The notes below the pieces were generated by a model that worked only from the letters and a program-made list of their open reading frames with translations, searched no databases and was not told where the DNA came from. Below are positions 1 to 8,494 of a stretch of DNA of 64,000 bases, in pieces. The DNA lies in assembly GCF_000222485.1 (NCBI RefSeq), contig NC_015914.1, positions 4,694,001-4,758,000 of the forward strand, written 5' to 3'. Within the stretch, counting starts at the first letter, position 1, and each line of letters starts with the position of its first letter. The translations under genes and the position numbers were made by a program. The stretch comes from Cyclobacterium marinum DSM 745. Lineage in GTDB: Bacteria; Bacteroidota; Bacteroidia; Cytophagales; Cyclobacteriaceae.

Positions 1-2
1 TG

Positions 3-1685
3 AAGCAATTATTTACCTCAAGGGGTTTTCAGTCTTCCTCTGAACATTTGGTACATTTCGGTTTCGGAAATTCACTACAAGTTGATTCGCTGTATGTAAT
101 ATGGCCAGACAATACCATAGAAAAAAAATATGATATCGCAGTGAATCAAACCTTAGAATTAACACCATTTGAAGTTCGCGATAAGGTGGATTATTTAAGT
201 GTTTTCCCTGAACCAGACACTTGGTTTCAAAAGGTTGACGATTTGCCGGGATTAAATTATAAACACCAAGAAAATAGGTTTATAGATTTTAACCGTCAAA
301 AGCTTATCCCTTACAAGATTTCTGATCGGGGACCTGCAGTCGTAGTCAAAGACCTTGATGGAAATGGTAGTGATGACATTTTCTTTGGAGGGGCTAAATC
401 TCAACCCTCTAGAATCTTTCTTCAGGATGGGAATGGCTTTGTTGAAAAATACTACAGTGAAATCGGTTTTGATTCCTTACATGAAGATGTGTCGGCTATA
501 ATTGAAGATTTGAATAATGATGGGATAAATGACCTGTTTGTGGTTTCGGCAGGAGGAGAGTTTACCGCAGGTAATGAAGCATTGAAAGACCGTCTATTGA
601 TCAATGACGGAAAGGACTTTTATAGACAAGAGCTTCCTTCTTATAGAGAAAATGGTTCGGTTGTAAAAGCGCATGATTATGACAAAGATGGTGATATAGA
701 TCTATTTATTGGTGGGGCTGCAGTTTCAAAAGATTTTGGAAAAATCCCTAAATCTGTACTCTTGAAAAATGAAGTCGGTACTTTTAAAATAATTGGAAAT
801 GAAGTACTGGAGAATGTTGGAATGGTGACGGATGCCGTCTGGACAGATTTTGACGGAGATTCTTGGGTGGATCTAATCGTAGTAGGGGAGTGGATGTCCC
901 CCAGATTTTTTCAAAATCATGAAGGAATTTTAAAGGACATTACAGGAGAGATTTTGGATCAAGAGTTAACCGGTCTATGGCAAGCCATTATTCCATTTGA
1001 TATTAATGGAGATGGAGCAACGGATTATTTATTGGGGAATTGGGGATTAAACAGCAAATTCAGTTCTAAAGAAAGTTTCCCTTTAAAGATGTATTATGCA
1101 GATTTTGATGAAAATGGGAGCACAGAAACAATAGTGGCTTATGAAAAAGATGAAAATTATTATACTGTTGCGGGCTTGGATGAACTAGGGAGCCAAATGA
1201 ATTTTTTTAAAAGAAAGTTTACTTCTTATAAAGATTTCGCAGGAAAACCCTTGAAAGAGCTATTTGACGATGAGCAATTGGATCATTCCAACCTTCTTAC
1301 AGCGGAGCAATTGGCTTCCGGATACCTGCTTAATGTAAAGGGTAAGTTTAAGTTTGAAAGTTTTGACGCTTCATTACAAGTAGCACCGTTGACCACTTTT
1401 TTAAAGTATGATTTTAATGGAGATGGCAAGGAAGAAGTCATGGCAGGTGGGAATTATTTTGGTGTGTCCCCATATCATGGTCGCCTTGGAAGTCTTTCAG
1501 GAAATACAATTACCTCAGAAGGAAAAATAATAGAAGGAAATCAGCTTGGTTTAAATTTCAGCCAAAAAGCGGTAAGAGGTTTAGACATAATCAACTTTAA
1601 TGGCACCCATTATGTCTTGGTTACATTTAACAATGATAAACCAGATTTCTATAAACTAAGACAGGTGAATCAAAGCCAAAAATAG
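3..1685 (+). CDS. VCBS/FG-GAP repeat protein with ASPIC/UnbV domain (5' truncated by window edge)
   Basis: The reading frame is open to the left edge, so the N-terminus lies outside the window. The first visible residues (SSSEHLVHFGFGN, then VDSLYVIWPDN) match the ASPIC/UnbV domain, and an internal TTG is not the true start. At least six calcium-binding-like FG-GAP/VCBS motifs follow, such as DLDGNGSDDIFFGGA, DLNNDGINDLFVV, DYDKDGDIDLFIGG, DINGDGATDYLLG and DFNGDGKEEVMAGG, which indicate an extracellular beta-propeller. Proteins of this CRTAC1-like type are often encoded beside susC/susD pairs in Bacteroidota and are thought to bind extracellular ligands; their biochemical role is not settled. 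It converges with the susD gene to its right, so it is in a separate transcription unit. The family call is firm and the function is not. Confidence 0.85.
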   Translation, partial: KQLFTSRGFQSSSEHLVHFGFGNSLQVDSLYVIWPDNTIEKKYDIAVNQTLELTPFEVRDKVDYLSVFPEPDTWFQKVDDLPGLNYKHQENRFIDFNRQKLIPYKISDRGPAVVVKDLDGNGSDDIFFGGAKSQPSRIFLQDGNGFVEKYYSEIGFDSLHEDVSAIIEDLNNDGINDLFVVSAGGEFTAGNEALKDRLLINDGKDFYRQELPSYRENGSVVKAHDYDKDGDIDLFIGGAAVSKDFGKIPKSVLLKNEVGTFKIIGNEVLENVGMVTDAVWTDFDGDSWVDLIVVGEWMSPRFFQNHEGILKDITGEILDQELTGLWQAIIPFDINGDGATDYLLGNWGLNSKFSSKESFPLKMYYADFDENGSTETIVAYEKDENYYTVAGLDELGSQMNFFKRKFTSYKDFAGKPLKELFDDEQLDHSNLLTAEQLASGYLLNVKGKFKFESFDASLQVAPLTTFLKYDFNGDGKEEVMAGGNYFGVSPYHGRLGSLSGNTITSEGKIIEGNQLGLNFSQKAVRGLDIINFNGTHYVLVTFNNDKPDFYKLRQVNQSQK

Positions 1686-1710
1686 CCTGGAAATAATTGT
1701 TCTACTGCCT

Positions 1711-1743
1711 TACCTCTGCCTTCGACAGGCTCAGGCACCGGTA
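1711..1743. repeat. REP-like imperfect hairpin in intergenic DNA
   Basis: TACC (1711-1714) pairs with GGTA (1740-1743), and TGCCT (1717-1721) pairs with AGGCA (1733-1737). The centre contains TTCGACAGGCTCAGG. Short palindromes with this type of core occur as dispersed intergenic repeats in many bacteria. Only one copy is visible here. It could also act as a weak transcription stop for the VCBS protein gene, although no T-run follows. Confidence 0.4.
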
Positions 1744-1810
1744 ATAGATTATTGAAGTTTATACCTTAAAAACAATTAACAATTAAACATTACCTCCCTT
1801 CAAATACATC

Positions 1811-1856
1811 AAAAGAAAAAATCCGGCACCTATACTTTAGTAAGAGATGCCGGATT
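1811..1856 (-). terminator. Rho-independent terminator of the susC-susD operon
   Basis: AATCCGGCA (1820-1828) and TGCCGGATT (1848-1856) form a perfect 9-bp stem. Read on the minus strand, the stem is followed by TTTTTCTTTT. It lies about 60 bp past the susD stop codon. Confidence 0.8.
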
Positions 1857-1917
1857 GAACATTTCAGTTTTGGGTTCCTTTACAAGAAGCCCGTCAATTG
1901 ATTTTTCTTAGTAATAA

Positions 1918-3588
1918 TTAATAACCAGGATTTTGTTCAAGTACATTACTTGCTGACAGTGCAGCAGTTGGTACAGGGAATCGCTTCAGATGGTCTGAGT
2001 TTGAAGGAGCGTGGTCCCACCATTCTTCTGTAGTGAAGAAACCGAGCCTTATTAAATCGGTTCTTCTTCTTCCTTCTCCTAAAAATTCAATACCCCATTC
2101 ATCTGCCATTCTGTACAAATCTAAATTTCCCGCACTAGCCGGGTTAGGGTCATTTCCCCCTTCAAAAGCCCTTTGGCGTACAGTATTGATTAATTCTGCT
2201 GCTTCAGCTTCTTCACCTAGCCTTAATTGACACTCAGCCAGCATTAAATAAACTTCTGCCAACCTAAAAACCGGGTGATCTGCAGCCCATCTCAAAGTCA
2301 GGTCTTGGCTAGATGGAACGGGAATTTTCACCAAACGAATACCGGTATTTTCTTCACCGGCACCGATATTTGAGGGAAGTTCCTCAATGGAAGAATAGGT
2401 GGTACCTAACTCGGAAAACCTTGCTACTTTATCTACAAACTCAAGTGGCTGATCATTGTATTCTTCATTACCTATCACTTGATCTCCTGTAATGGGGGAT
2501 ATTTGTGGTCCTACTAGGAACATTCCTTCATAACTTCCCGAGCCCAAATATTTAAATGGTTTCTTTCTAAGGTCAGTATCTTCAAATTTTTCGTAAGGTG
2601 AACCCAGCTTAAAATCTTCTGAATACAAAGAGCCATCCGGTTTTCTTGAGGGTTGCAAATGTGTTCCATTGTTTGATCCAAGGTCTACATCAAAATATAC
2701 ACGGGAATTGTAATGATACATGTGACCATAATGCGTGTATTCCAATCGGTTAAATTCGGATGGAATAGACCAGATTATTTCAGGAGATTCGTGATTATCA
2801 AAATCATGGGGTCCTTTCCAATCCGTGTCCAAACTATAATTTCCATAATCATTAGCAATGATTGCTTTGGATATTTCAGCAGCTTCTGCATACATAGGCA
2901 CACCAATATAAGCTTCAGCATTGAAGTATAACCTAGCCAACATTACAGCAGCTGCTCCTTTGGTGATTGCTCCTTCCTGAGGTGCTCCATCTTCTTTCAC
3001 AGACAAGTCAATAAGCGCTTGTTTTAATAAACCTTCAATGTGATCAAAAGTCTCTTGGTCAGTACTTCTAGGGACATTTTCCTGGTCGAGACTAGTGAAA
3101 ATTGGTAGTCCACCATAGAAATCCAGGCCTCTCAAGTAGAAAAATGCGATCAATGCATCCAGCTGACCTAGGTGGGCCGCTTTATCTTCTTCAGTAAGCG
3201 CTAGTTCAGCGTAATTTAATTTACCTAAATCTTGCTTAACATCCAGAGCTAGTGCTACACCTTGTAAGGTTCCCCTCCAAGTTCCAAACAATTGAGATTC
3301 ATCCGGTGTCCATTCATGATGTTGATAGCGCGCATAACGCCCTCCATCATACCAATGTCTTCCTTTAGTTGTTCGGGCAAAGTGGTCTCCTGAAAATTCT
3401 TGAGCCACCCATCGATCCCCTGTTAAATACCACCTTGCATGGGTAAAAGGACGGTATAATGCTGCCAATACATCTCCTTCAGTTTTGAAGAAGGTTTCCG
3501 GTACCACCCGGTCATACCAAACCTCATCCAAAGAACAGCTTGTTATGATGACAGTAAATAGAATTAATATATATTTTGTTATTTTCAT
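1918..3588 (-). CDS. SusD/RagB-family glycan-binding outer-membrane lipoprotein
   Basis: This 556-residue protein starts with a lipoprotein signal (lipobox IITSC, Cys18). It then shows the SusD N-terminal pattern (WYDRVVPETFFKTEGDVLAAL) and helical TPR-like repeats. The C-terminal part is typical of SusD/RagB (FRLAEVYLMLAECQLRLGE, then LINTVRQRAF, then EFLGEGRRRTDLIRLG). SusD proteins sit on the cell surface as a lid over the SusC channel and capture oligosaccharides. The gene is 19 bp downstream of the susC homologue and surely co-transcribed, with a terminator behind it. The substrate cannot be read from the sequence, but the adjacent sulfatase gene suggests a sulfated glycan. Confidence 0.95.
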   Translation of the reverse strand: MKITKYILILFTVIITSCSLDEVWYDRVVPETFFKTEGDVLAALYRPFTHARWYLTGDRWVAQEFSGDHFARTTKGRHWYDGGRYARYQHHEWTPDESQLFGTWRGTLQGVALALDVKQDLGKLNYAELALTEEDKAAHLGQLDALIAFFYLRGLDFYGGLPIFTSLDQENVPRSTDQETFDHIEGLLKQALIDLSVKEDGAPQEGAITKGAAAVMLARLYFNAEAYIGVPMYAEAAEISKAIIANDYGNYSLDTDWKGPHDFDNHESPEIIWSIPSEFNRLEYTHYGHMYHYNSRVYFDVDLGSNNGTHLQPSRKPDGSLYSEDFKLGSPYEKFEDTDLRKKPFKYLGSGSYEGMFLVGPQISPITGDQVIGNEEYNDQPLEFVDKVARFSELGTTYSSIEELPSNIGAGEENTGIRLVKIPVPSSQDLTLRWAADHPVFRLAEVYLMLAECQLRLGEEAEAAELINTVRQRAFEGGNDPNPASAGNLDLYRMADEWGIEFLGEGRRRTDLIRLGFFTTEEWWDHAPSNSDHLKRFPVPTAALSASNVLEQNPGY

Positions 3589-3607
3589 TGTCTTAATTTT
3601 TTTGGCT

Positions 3608-6600
3608 TTAGAAATTTGCTTGTACTCCTAACATGAAAGTTCGGGTTTGTGGATAAGTTGCCCTTTCTTCAAATCCCGGATCTAAACCATTAATGTTTAC
3701 TTCAGGATTTAACCCTGAATAATTGGTGAGCACGAATAAATTTTGCCCTGTGGCATATACACGCAAGCCTTTGACATGTTTACTTCCATTTAAATCAAAT
3801 GAATACCCTACTGATAATACATCTAGCTTAAGGAAATCTCCGTCTTCTATCCAGTAGTCACTCAGCTCTTTTTCCCCGGTAATATGCTTTTGTTCTTCGT
3901 AATTCTCTACTAAGACATTTCTTGATTCTAAAGGTATGCCGTAGTAAAAGTTTGGCATGTTGAAAATGTCATGACCTGCCCAACCTCTGAAATAAGCATT
4001 TACATCAAATCTTCCTATGGTGAATTGATTGTTCCAAGCAAGAATTAATTTTGGAATGGCATTGCCAATAAATTTCTTATCCTGGTTGGTTTTTGTCCTT
4101 TCGGTAACATCAAATACTTCCCCGTCATCTCCTCTCAACATCCAGTTTCCATCTTCGGTAAATCCCGCGTGTTCCCATACAAAGAACCTTCCTATGGGTT
4201 CCCCGGGAAATAGTCTTACGGCATTACCCGGGCTCCCCGGTGCCGGAAACCCTTTTCTGTCCCAGAATGTCTGGTTTCCCCAAAGGCTTACTAATTCACT
4301 TTTATAGGCAGAACCAATCAAAGTAGTGGTGTATTTAAAATCCGCATTATCGACCGCATTCCATGATACCTCAGCCTCCCAGCCGGTATTTCTTAATATC
4401 CCTACGTTCATGGTTGTTTTGTCATGAATTGCCGGTGGTTGTGGGACAGAGATATCATAGATTAAATCGTCAACATCTCTTCTAAAAACATCAAATCTAC
4501 CATACACACTTCCTTCAAGAATAGCAAAGTCAATCCCTAGATTGTATTCTTTTTTTGTTTCCCATTTTAGGTCAGTGTTTTGGTTATGGGAAACACCGTA
4601 AGTCCTTCGCCATTCACCATTCATTAGCCACCAAGTATCAGGACCATACATTCTGGTGGCTACGCCAGGTGAAAACCCTTCATTTCCTGTCTCACCAAAG
4701 CCTGCTCTAAGTTTTAAGTTGGTGAATATATTCTGGCTTTGCATGAAAGGTTCATTGTGAATATTCCAGCCTATTGAAAGGGCAGTAAAGTTTCCCCATC
4801 TATTTCCAGCGGCAAATTTAGATGAGCCTTCTCTTCTTAAACTTGCTGTTATCAAATACCTATTATTCCAGCTATAGTTTACCCTTCCAAAAAAGGCCAT
4901 TAATCTTACTCTTGGGTTTTTATAAGAACCTAAACCGGCCCTACCTTCAGATAAGAATCTCCCTGTTCCCAGATCATGTTCTTCTATTCCATCAACGGCA
5001 AAATCTGAATTGCTTGCAGAAAACCCTTGTCCATTGAATTCTTGAAAACTATAACCTCCAACAGCATTGATAGTGTGTAGGTCAAAGGTCTCATCGTAGG
5101 TGAAGAAAGCTTCTAAGGTATTGTCCTGAAATTCTCCATAACTATGACTGGCATAGCCTGCAACTCCTTCATCCAAGGAAGTTTTATGTTGGGCAGATCT
5201 CCAATAGGTTCCATAATTACTTCCTTTGTTTAAAGAGTACCTGGCAGTCAGGGATAAATTATCAGTAAGGTTAAATAACAAGGAAGTGGTGTTAAGGAGA
5301 TATTCGTATTTTCTTTGGTTTTTCATCAAGCGAATATCCGCTACAGGATTATACCAGTCATACCCTCCTGTCCAAACATTTAGCCCATGAGGCATACTTG
5401 GATCATATGGTGTTTCAGTTGGGTTTAACTGTAAAGCCATCCTGAAAATATCGTTGTTGGAATAATTAGATTGTCTTTCACTATACGAAAGGTTGTTGGT
5501 GATCCTTAGGAAGCCGTCAAACAAGGTGAAATCAGTATTAATTCTGGCTTGTAGATCATTTCTGTCCGACCCGATGGCCAAACCTTTGGCATTGTTATTA
5601 CTGATGGTTGCACGGATTCTTGCATCTTCTACCCCTCCGCTAAAACTCAATACATTTCTGTAGCTTAAAGGAGTGTCATTGGTGACTTCATCAAACCAAT
5701 CAGTATTGTGTCCAAGGTCATTTCCCAAACCCTCCTCAAGAAATTGCTCTCTACCAAGGGGTTCATTGTAACGACGTACTGTTGTAGCAAACATTTCGCC
5801 TGTATAGCTAACAGTCAACTCTCCGGATTTTGCAGATTTTGTTGTAATTAAAATAACCCCTCCGGAGGCTCTGGTACCATAAATGGCTGCTCCTGAGGCA
5901 TCACGAAGTACCTCAATTGATTCAATGTCTTCTTTTACTACGGAATTGATATTCCCTCCCGGCACCCCATCTATGACAATAAGTGGTCCTTGAGAGGCAT
6001 TTACAGAGTTTACTCCTCGCAATTGGATGGAGACATCCGAATTTGGATCAGCACCATTGGTGGACTGAATACTTAAACCCGGAACTTTTCCTTGTATGGC
6101 CATTAATGGAGAAACAGTGCCGGCTACAAAATCCTTCTCATCCAAGGAACTGACCGCACTTGTAAGGTTTTCTCTATTGACGGATCCATAGCCCACCACA
6201 ACAACTTCATCTAGAGAGGCTACGTCCTCTACCAAGGTAACATCAATATTGTTTTGATTATTCACTTCTATACTTTGTGTTTCAAATCCAATAAATGAAA
6301 AAACCAAGGTGGCGTCCTCGGGAACAGTAATTGAATATTTGCCGTCCAAGTCAGTGGCTGTTCCAAAAGAACTGCCGGGAATGGAAACTGTCACTCCGGG
6401 AATCGGTTCACCTTCCTGATCTGTTACTGTTCCGGTAACCGTTACATCTGCTTGATTGGATGAAATGCTAATGCCAAAGCCTTTAGCATTTGTAAGGGTG
6501 GAATTTGGTTTTCCACTCGGCATTGAAAAATGCTTTCCTGAATTTTCTAAGCTTTTTTCTCTACCCTTTTTGTTTGCTGCAATTAAGTAATCCATGCTTA

Positions 6601-6673
6601 TGCATTGGATAATAATTGCCATTGAAAAATATCGGATTAAGGGTTTCACATGTTTTAATAAGGGTTGCTTCAT
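3608..6673 (-). CDS. SusC/RagA-family TonB-dependent outer-membrane transporter
   Basis: The protein has 1021 residues. An N-terminal signal region of about 35 residues is followed by a linker of about 40. A carboxypeptidase-regulatory-like domain lies at about 78-150, with the TonB box LDEVVVVGYG at 154-163. The plug domain (VLRDASGAAIYGTRASGG) and a 22-strand barrel ending in an aromatic residue (LGVQANF) follow. SusC proteins import oligosaccharides across the outer membrane using TonB energy. There is no secretin/TonB (STN) domain, so it is not expected to signal to an anti-sigma factor. It is first in a two-gene operon with the susD gene. No regulator gene adjoins it, so control is not evident beyond a possible -7 box upstream. 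Confidence 0.95.
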   Translation of the reverse strand: MKQPLLKHVKPLIRYFSMAIIIQCISMDYLIAANKKGREKSLENSGKHFSMPSGKPNSTLTNAKGFGISISSNQADVTVTGTVTDQEGEPIPGVTVSIPGSSFGTATDLDGKYSITVPEDATLVFSFIGFETQSIEVNNQNNIDVTLVEDVASLDEVVVVGYGSVNRENLTSAVSSLDEKDFVAGTVSPLMAIQGKVPGLSIQSTNGADPNSDVSIQLRGVNSVNASQGPLIVIDGVPGGNINSVVKEDIESIEVLRDASGAAIYGTRASGGVILITTKSAKSGELTVSYTGEMFATTVRRYNEPLGREQFLEEGLGNDLGHNTDWFDEVTNDTPLSYRNVLSFSGGVEDARIRATISNNNAKGLAIGSDRNDLQARINTDFTLFDGFLRITNNLSYSERQSNYSNNDIFRMALQLNPTETPYDPSMPHGLNVWTGGYDWYNPVADIRLMKNQRKYEYLLNTTSLLFNLTDNLSLTARYSLNKGSNYGTYWRSAQHKTSLDEGVAGYASHSYGEFQDNTLEAFFTYDETFDLHTINAVGGYSFQEFNGQGFSASNSDFAVDGIEEHDLGTGRFLSEGRAGLGSYKNPRVRLMAFFGRVNYSWNNRYLITASLRREGSSKFAAGNRWGNFTALSIGWNIHNEPFMQSQNIFTNLKLRAGFGETGNEGFSPGVATRMYGPDTWWLMNGEWRRTYGVSHNQNTDLKWETKKEYNLGIDFAILEGSVYGRFDVFRRDVDDLIYDISVPQPPAIHDKTTMNVGILRNTGWEAEVSWNAVDNADFKYTTTLIGSAYKSELVSLWGNQTFWDRKGFPAPGSPGNAVRLFPGEPIGRFFVWEHAGFTEDGNWMLRGDDGEVFDVTERTKTNQDKKFIGNAIPKLILAWNNQFTIGRFDVNAYFRGWAGHDIFNMPNFYYGIPLESRNVLVENYEEQKHITGEKELSDYWIEDGDFLKLDVLSVGYSFDLNGSKHVKGLRVYATGQNLFVLTNYSGLNPEVNINGLDPGFEERATYPQTRTFMLGVQANF

Positions 6674-7188
6674 AATTTTGATTTTAGGTTTTTTAAATGG
6701 TGGATAATCACCGGTTAATTGACATTATTACATTAAATGATAATGATAATCAAAAGTAAACTAAAAAGCAATTTAAATTATTCTAAATTTAGTTTTATAG
6801 AAAAAAAATATCAATTGAAAGTACATAGATGGTTTTTATGAATAATTGGGTTTAAAATATTACAAGTAATCTTTTAATAATTCTATAGTAAAATACTGCT
6901 TTAATTGATAAAATTGTAATTTAAGTTATGCGATAGTGGATGACTAAATTGCCTTAGGATAGAAAGGAATACACGCATAAAACCGGATAAAAAATTGGAT
7001 TACAGCAAGCTTTTTGGTTATTAAGAAAAAAAATGGGGCACATATAAAAAAAGACCTTTTAAAGGGTGTTGCTCAGGTGATAATCCGGGCTATTTTAATC
7101 CTCATGTTTGAAAGATCGTTTTCTCATGCTATTTTGTGCCTTCAACTATTTTGATTAGCAAACGAATTCCACCAAATAACCAAATTTA
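6674..7188. other. 515-bp AT-rich intergenic region, divergent
   Basis: This is the shared upstream region of the leftward susC operon and the rightward propeller lipoprotein gene. Apart from the possible -7 box for susC (annotated separately), I see no RNA gene, strong hairpin or convincing open reading frame. The AT-richness is much higher than in the flanking genes. Confidence 0.5.
6751..6758 (-). promoter_or_regulatory. Candidate -7 promoter box for susC operon
   Basis: On the minus strand this reads TACTTTTG, a match to the Bacteroidota -7 consensus TAnnTTTG. It lies about 78 bp before the susC start. No TTG is found at the expected -33 distance, so the call rests on one box only. Confidence 0.4.
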
Positions 7189-8436
7189 ATGAGACCTTCA
7201 ATTTTTATTCTGCTTAGTTTTTTAATTGTAATAGCTTGTGCCGAGCGTCCTTCCAATTTGGAGAAGAATGATCCCAACCTTGTTCATTTTCCGGAAGTTT
7301 CGGAGCCAATTCAATTGGTGGACAATGACAAAGAACACCTTTATGCCAGTTATTATGGAATCAATTCCTTTAGCGCCAATCAAAGGTATGCCACTGTTTT
7401 AGAAACGGATATTGTAGATAGGCTCCCAACTGAGGAAGATGAAGCAACTTTGGGACTTGTAGATCTCGAAACCATGGAGTTTAAGCCTCTGACTACAACC
7501 AAGGCATGGAATTTTCAGCAAGGTTGCATGGCTCATTGGCTGGCTTCTTCTCCCGATTCTTTAATCATTTACAATGACCTTAGAGAAGGGGCGTTTGTTT
7601 CCATAATCATGAATGTCCATACCCAAGAGGAAATTAAAACCATCCCACATCCAATAAGTGCCGTTTCTCCAGATGGGAAGAAGGCAGTTAGCATTAATTT
7701 TTCAAGATTACGCATTACCAGAAGTGACTATGGATATGGGGGAGAAGGACAGGATAAGCGGGAGGATATTCAGTTTCCAGAAGATGATGGGTTGTTTTTA
7801 ATTGATTTGGAATCAGGTAAATCTGAACTTATCGTTTCTATAGCTGATGTTAAAGAAATTGTTCCTGAAATACCGGAAGAAGGAATTGAATATTTTAACC
7901 ACACATTATTTAGTAGAGGAGGGAGCAAAATATTTTGGTTAGCCAGGGCTATTCCTAATAGAAACACCACTTCCTTGGTCGTAAATATTGATGGAAGCCA
8001 ATTGGAAAAGTGCTTTCCTGATGGTTGGGGAGGTTCCCATTTTGATTGGTTAAATGATGAGGAATTGATGGTTACAGGATCCTTTGAGAACACCCAATAC
8101 TCTCACATATTATACACTACCGGTGAAGAAAATTATAAAAGACTAGGAAACGGCTTACTGGATTTTGATGGGCATGGGACTTTCTCACCTGATGGCCAAT
8201 GGATGGTTACAGACACTTATGCCAGAGAGAACAAATTTCGAGAACAGAAAATCTATTTGATGGATATGAAAACCAATGCCGTGAGAACCTTAGGTCAGTT
8301 TGTAACACCGGAATCATTTAAAGGACATTGGCGCTGTGATATTCACTGTAGGTGGAGCCCAAATGGGGATATGATTGGCTTTAATTCCGTACATTCCGGA
8401 TCAAGACAAGCCTACTTACTGAAATTAAAATTCTAA
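7189..8436 (+). CDS. TolB-like beta-propeller lipoprotein
   Basis: The 415-residue protein has a lipoprotein signal (LIVIACAE, Cys17), so it should be anchored in an envelope membrane. The rest is beta-propeller-like, with repeated TolB/WD40-type PDG motifs (SPDGKKAVSINF, FSPDGQWMVTDTY, WSPNGDMIGFNS). The C-terminal CDIHCRWSPNG resembles the end of oligogalacturonate-lyase-like propellers. It could be a catalytic propeller or only a binding one; no catalytic residues can be assigned from sight. The gene is followed 58 bp later by a sulfatase gene in the same orientation and is probably co-transcribed, which suggests a part in processing the same glycan. Confidence 0.7.
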   Translation: MRPSIFILLSFLIVIACAERPSNLEKNDPNLVHFPEVSEPIQLVDNDKEHLYASYYGINSFSANQRYATVLETDIVDRLPTEEDEATLGLVDLETMEFKPLTTTKAWNFQQGCMAHWLASSPDSLIIYNDLREGAFVSIIMNVHTQEEIKTIPHPISAVSPDGKKAVSINFSRLRITRSDYGYGGEGQDKREDIQFPEDDGLFLIDLESGKSELIVSIADVKEIVPEIPEEGIEYFNHTLFSRGGSKIFWLARAIPNRNTTSLVVNIDGSQLEKCFPDGWGGSHFDWLNDEELMVTGSFENTQYSHILYTTGEENYKRLGNGLLDFDGHGTFSPDGQWMVTDTYARENKFREQKIYLMDMKTNAVRTLGQFVTPESFKGHWRCDIHCRWSPNGDMIGFNSVHSGSRQAYLLKLKF

Positions 8437-8450
8437 TTGGAAGAAATTGT

Positions 8451-8485
8451 CAATTAACAATTAATCATTATCCAATTAACAATTA
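8451..8485. repeat. Tandem short repeat CAATTAACAATTA (2 copies, 22-bp period)
   Basis: Copies lie at 8451-8463 and 8473-8485, just before the sulfatase start codon. A third copy lies at 1773-1785. In all three the shared sequence continues as TTAA or a close variant and then ATTAYC. The repeat is intergenic and low in complexity; its function is unknown. Confidence 0.5.
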
Positions 8486-8494
8486 AAAATTACC

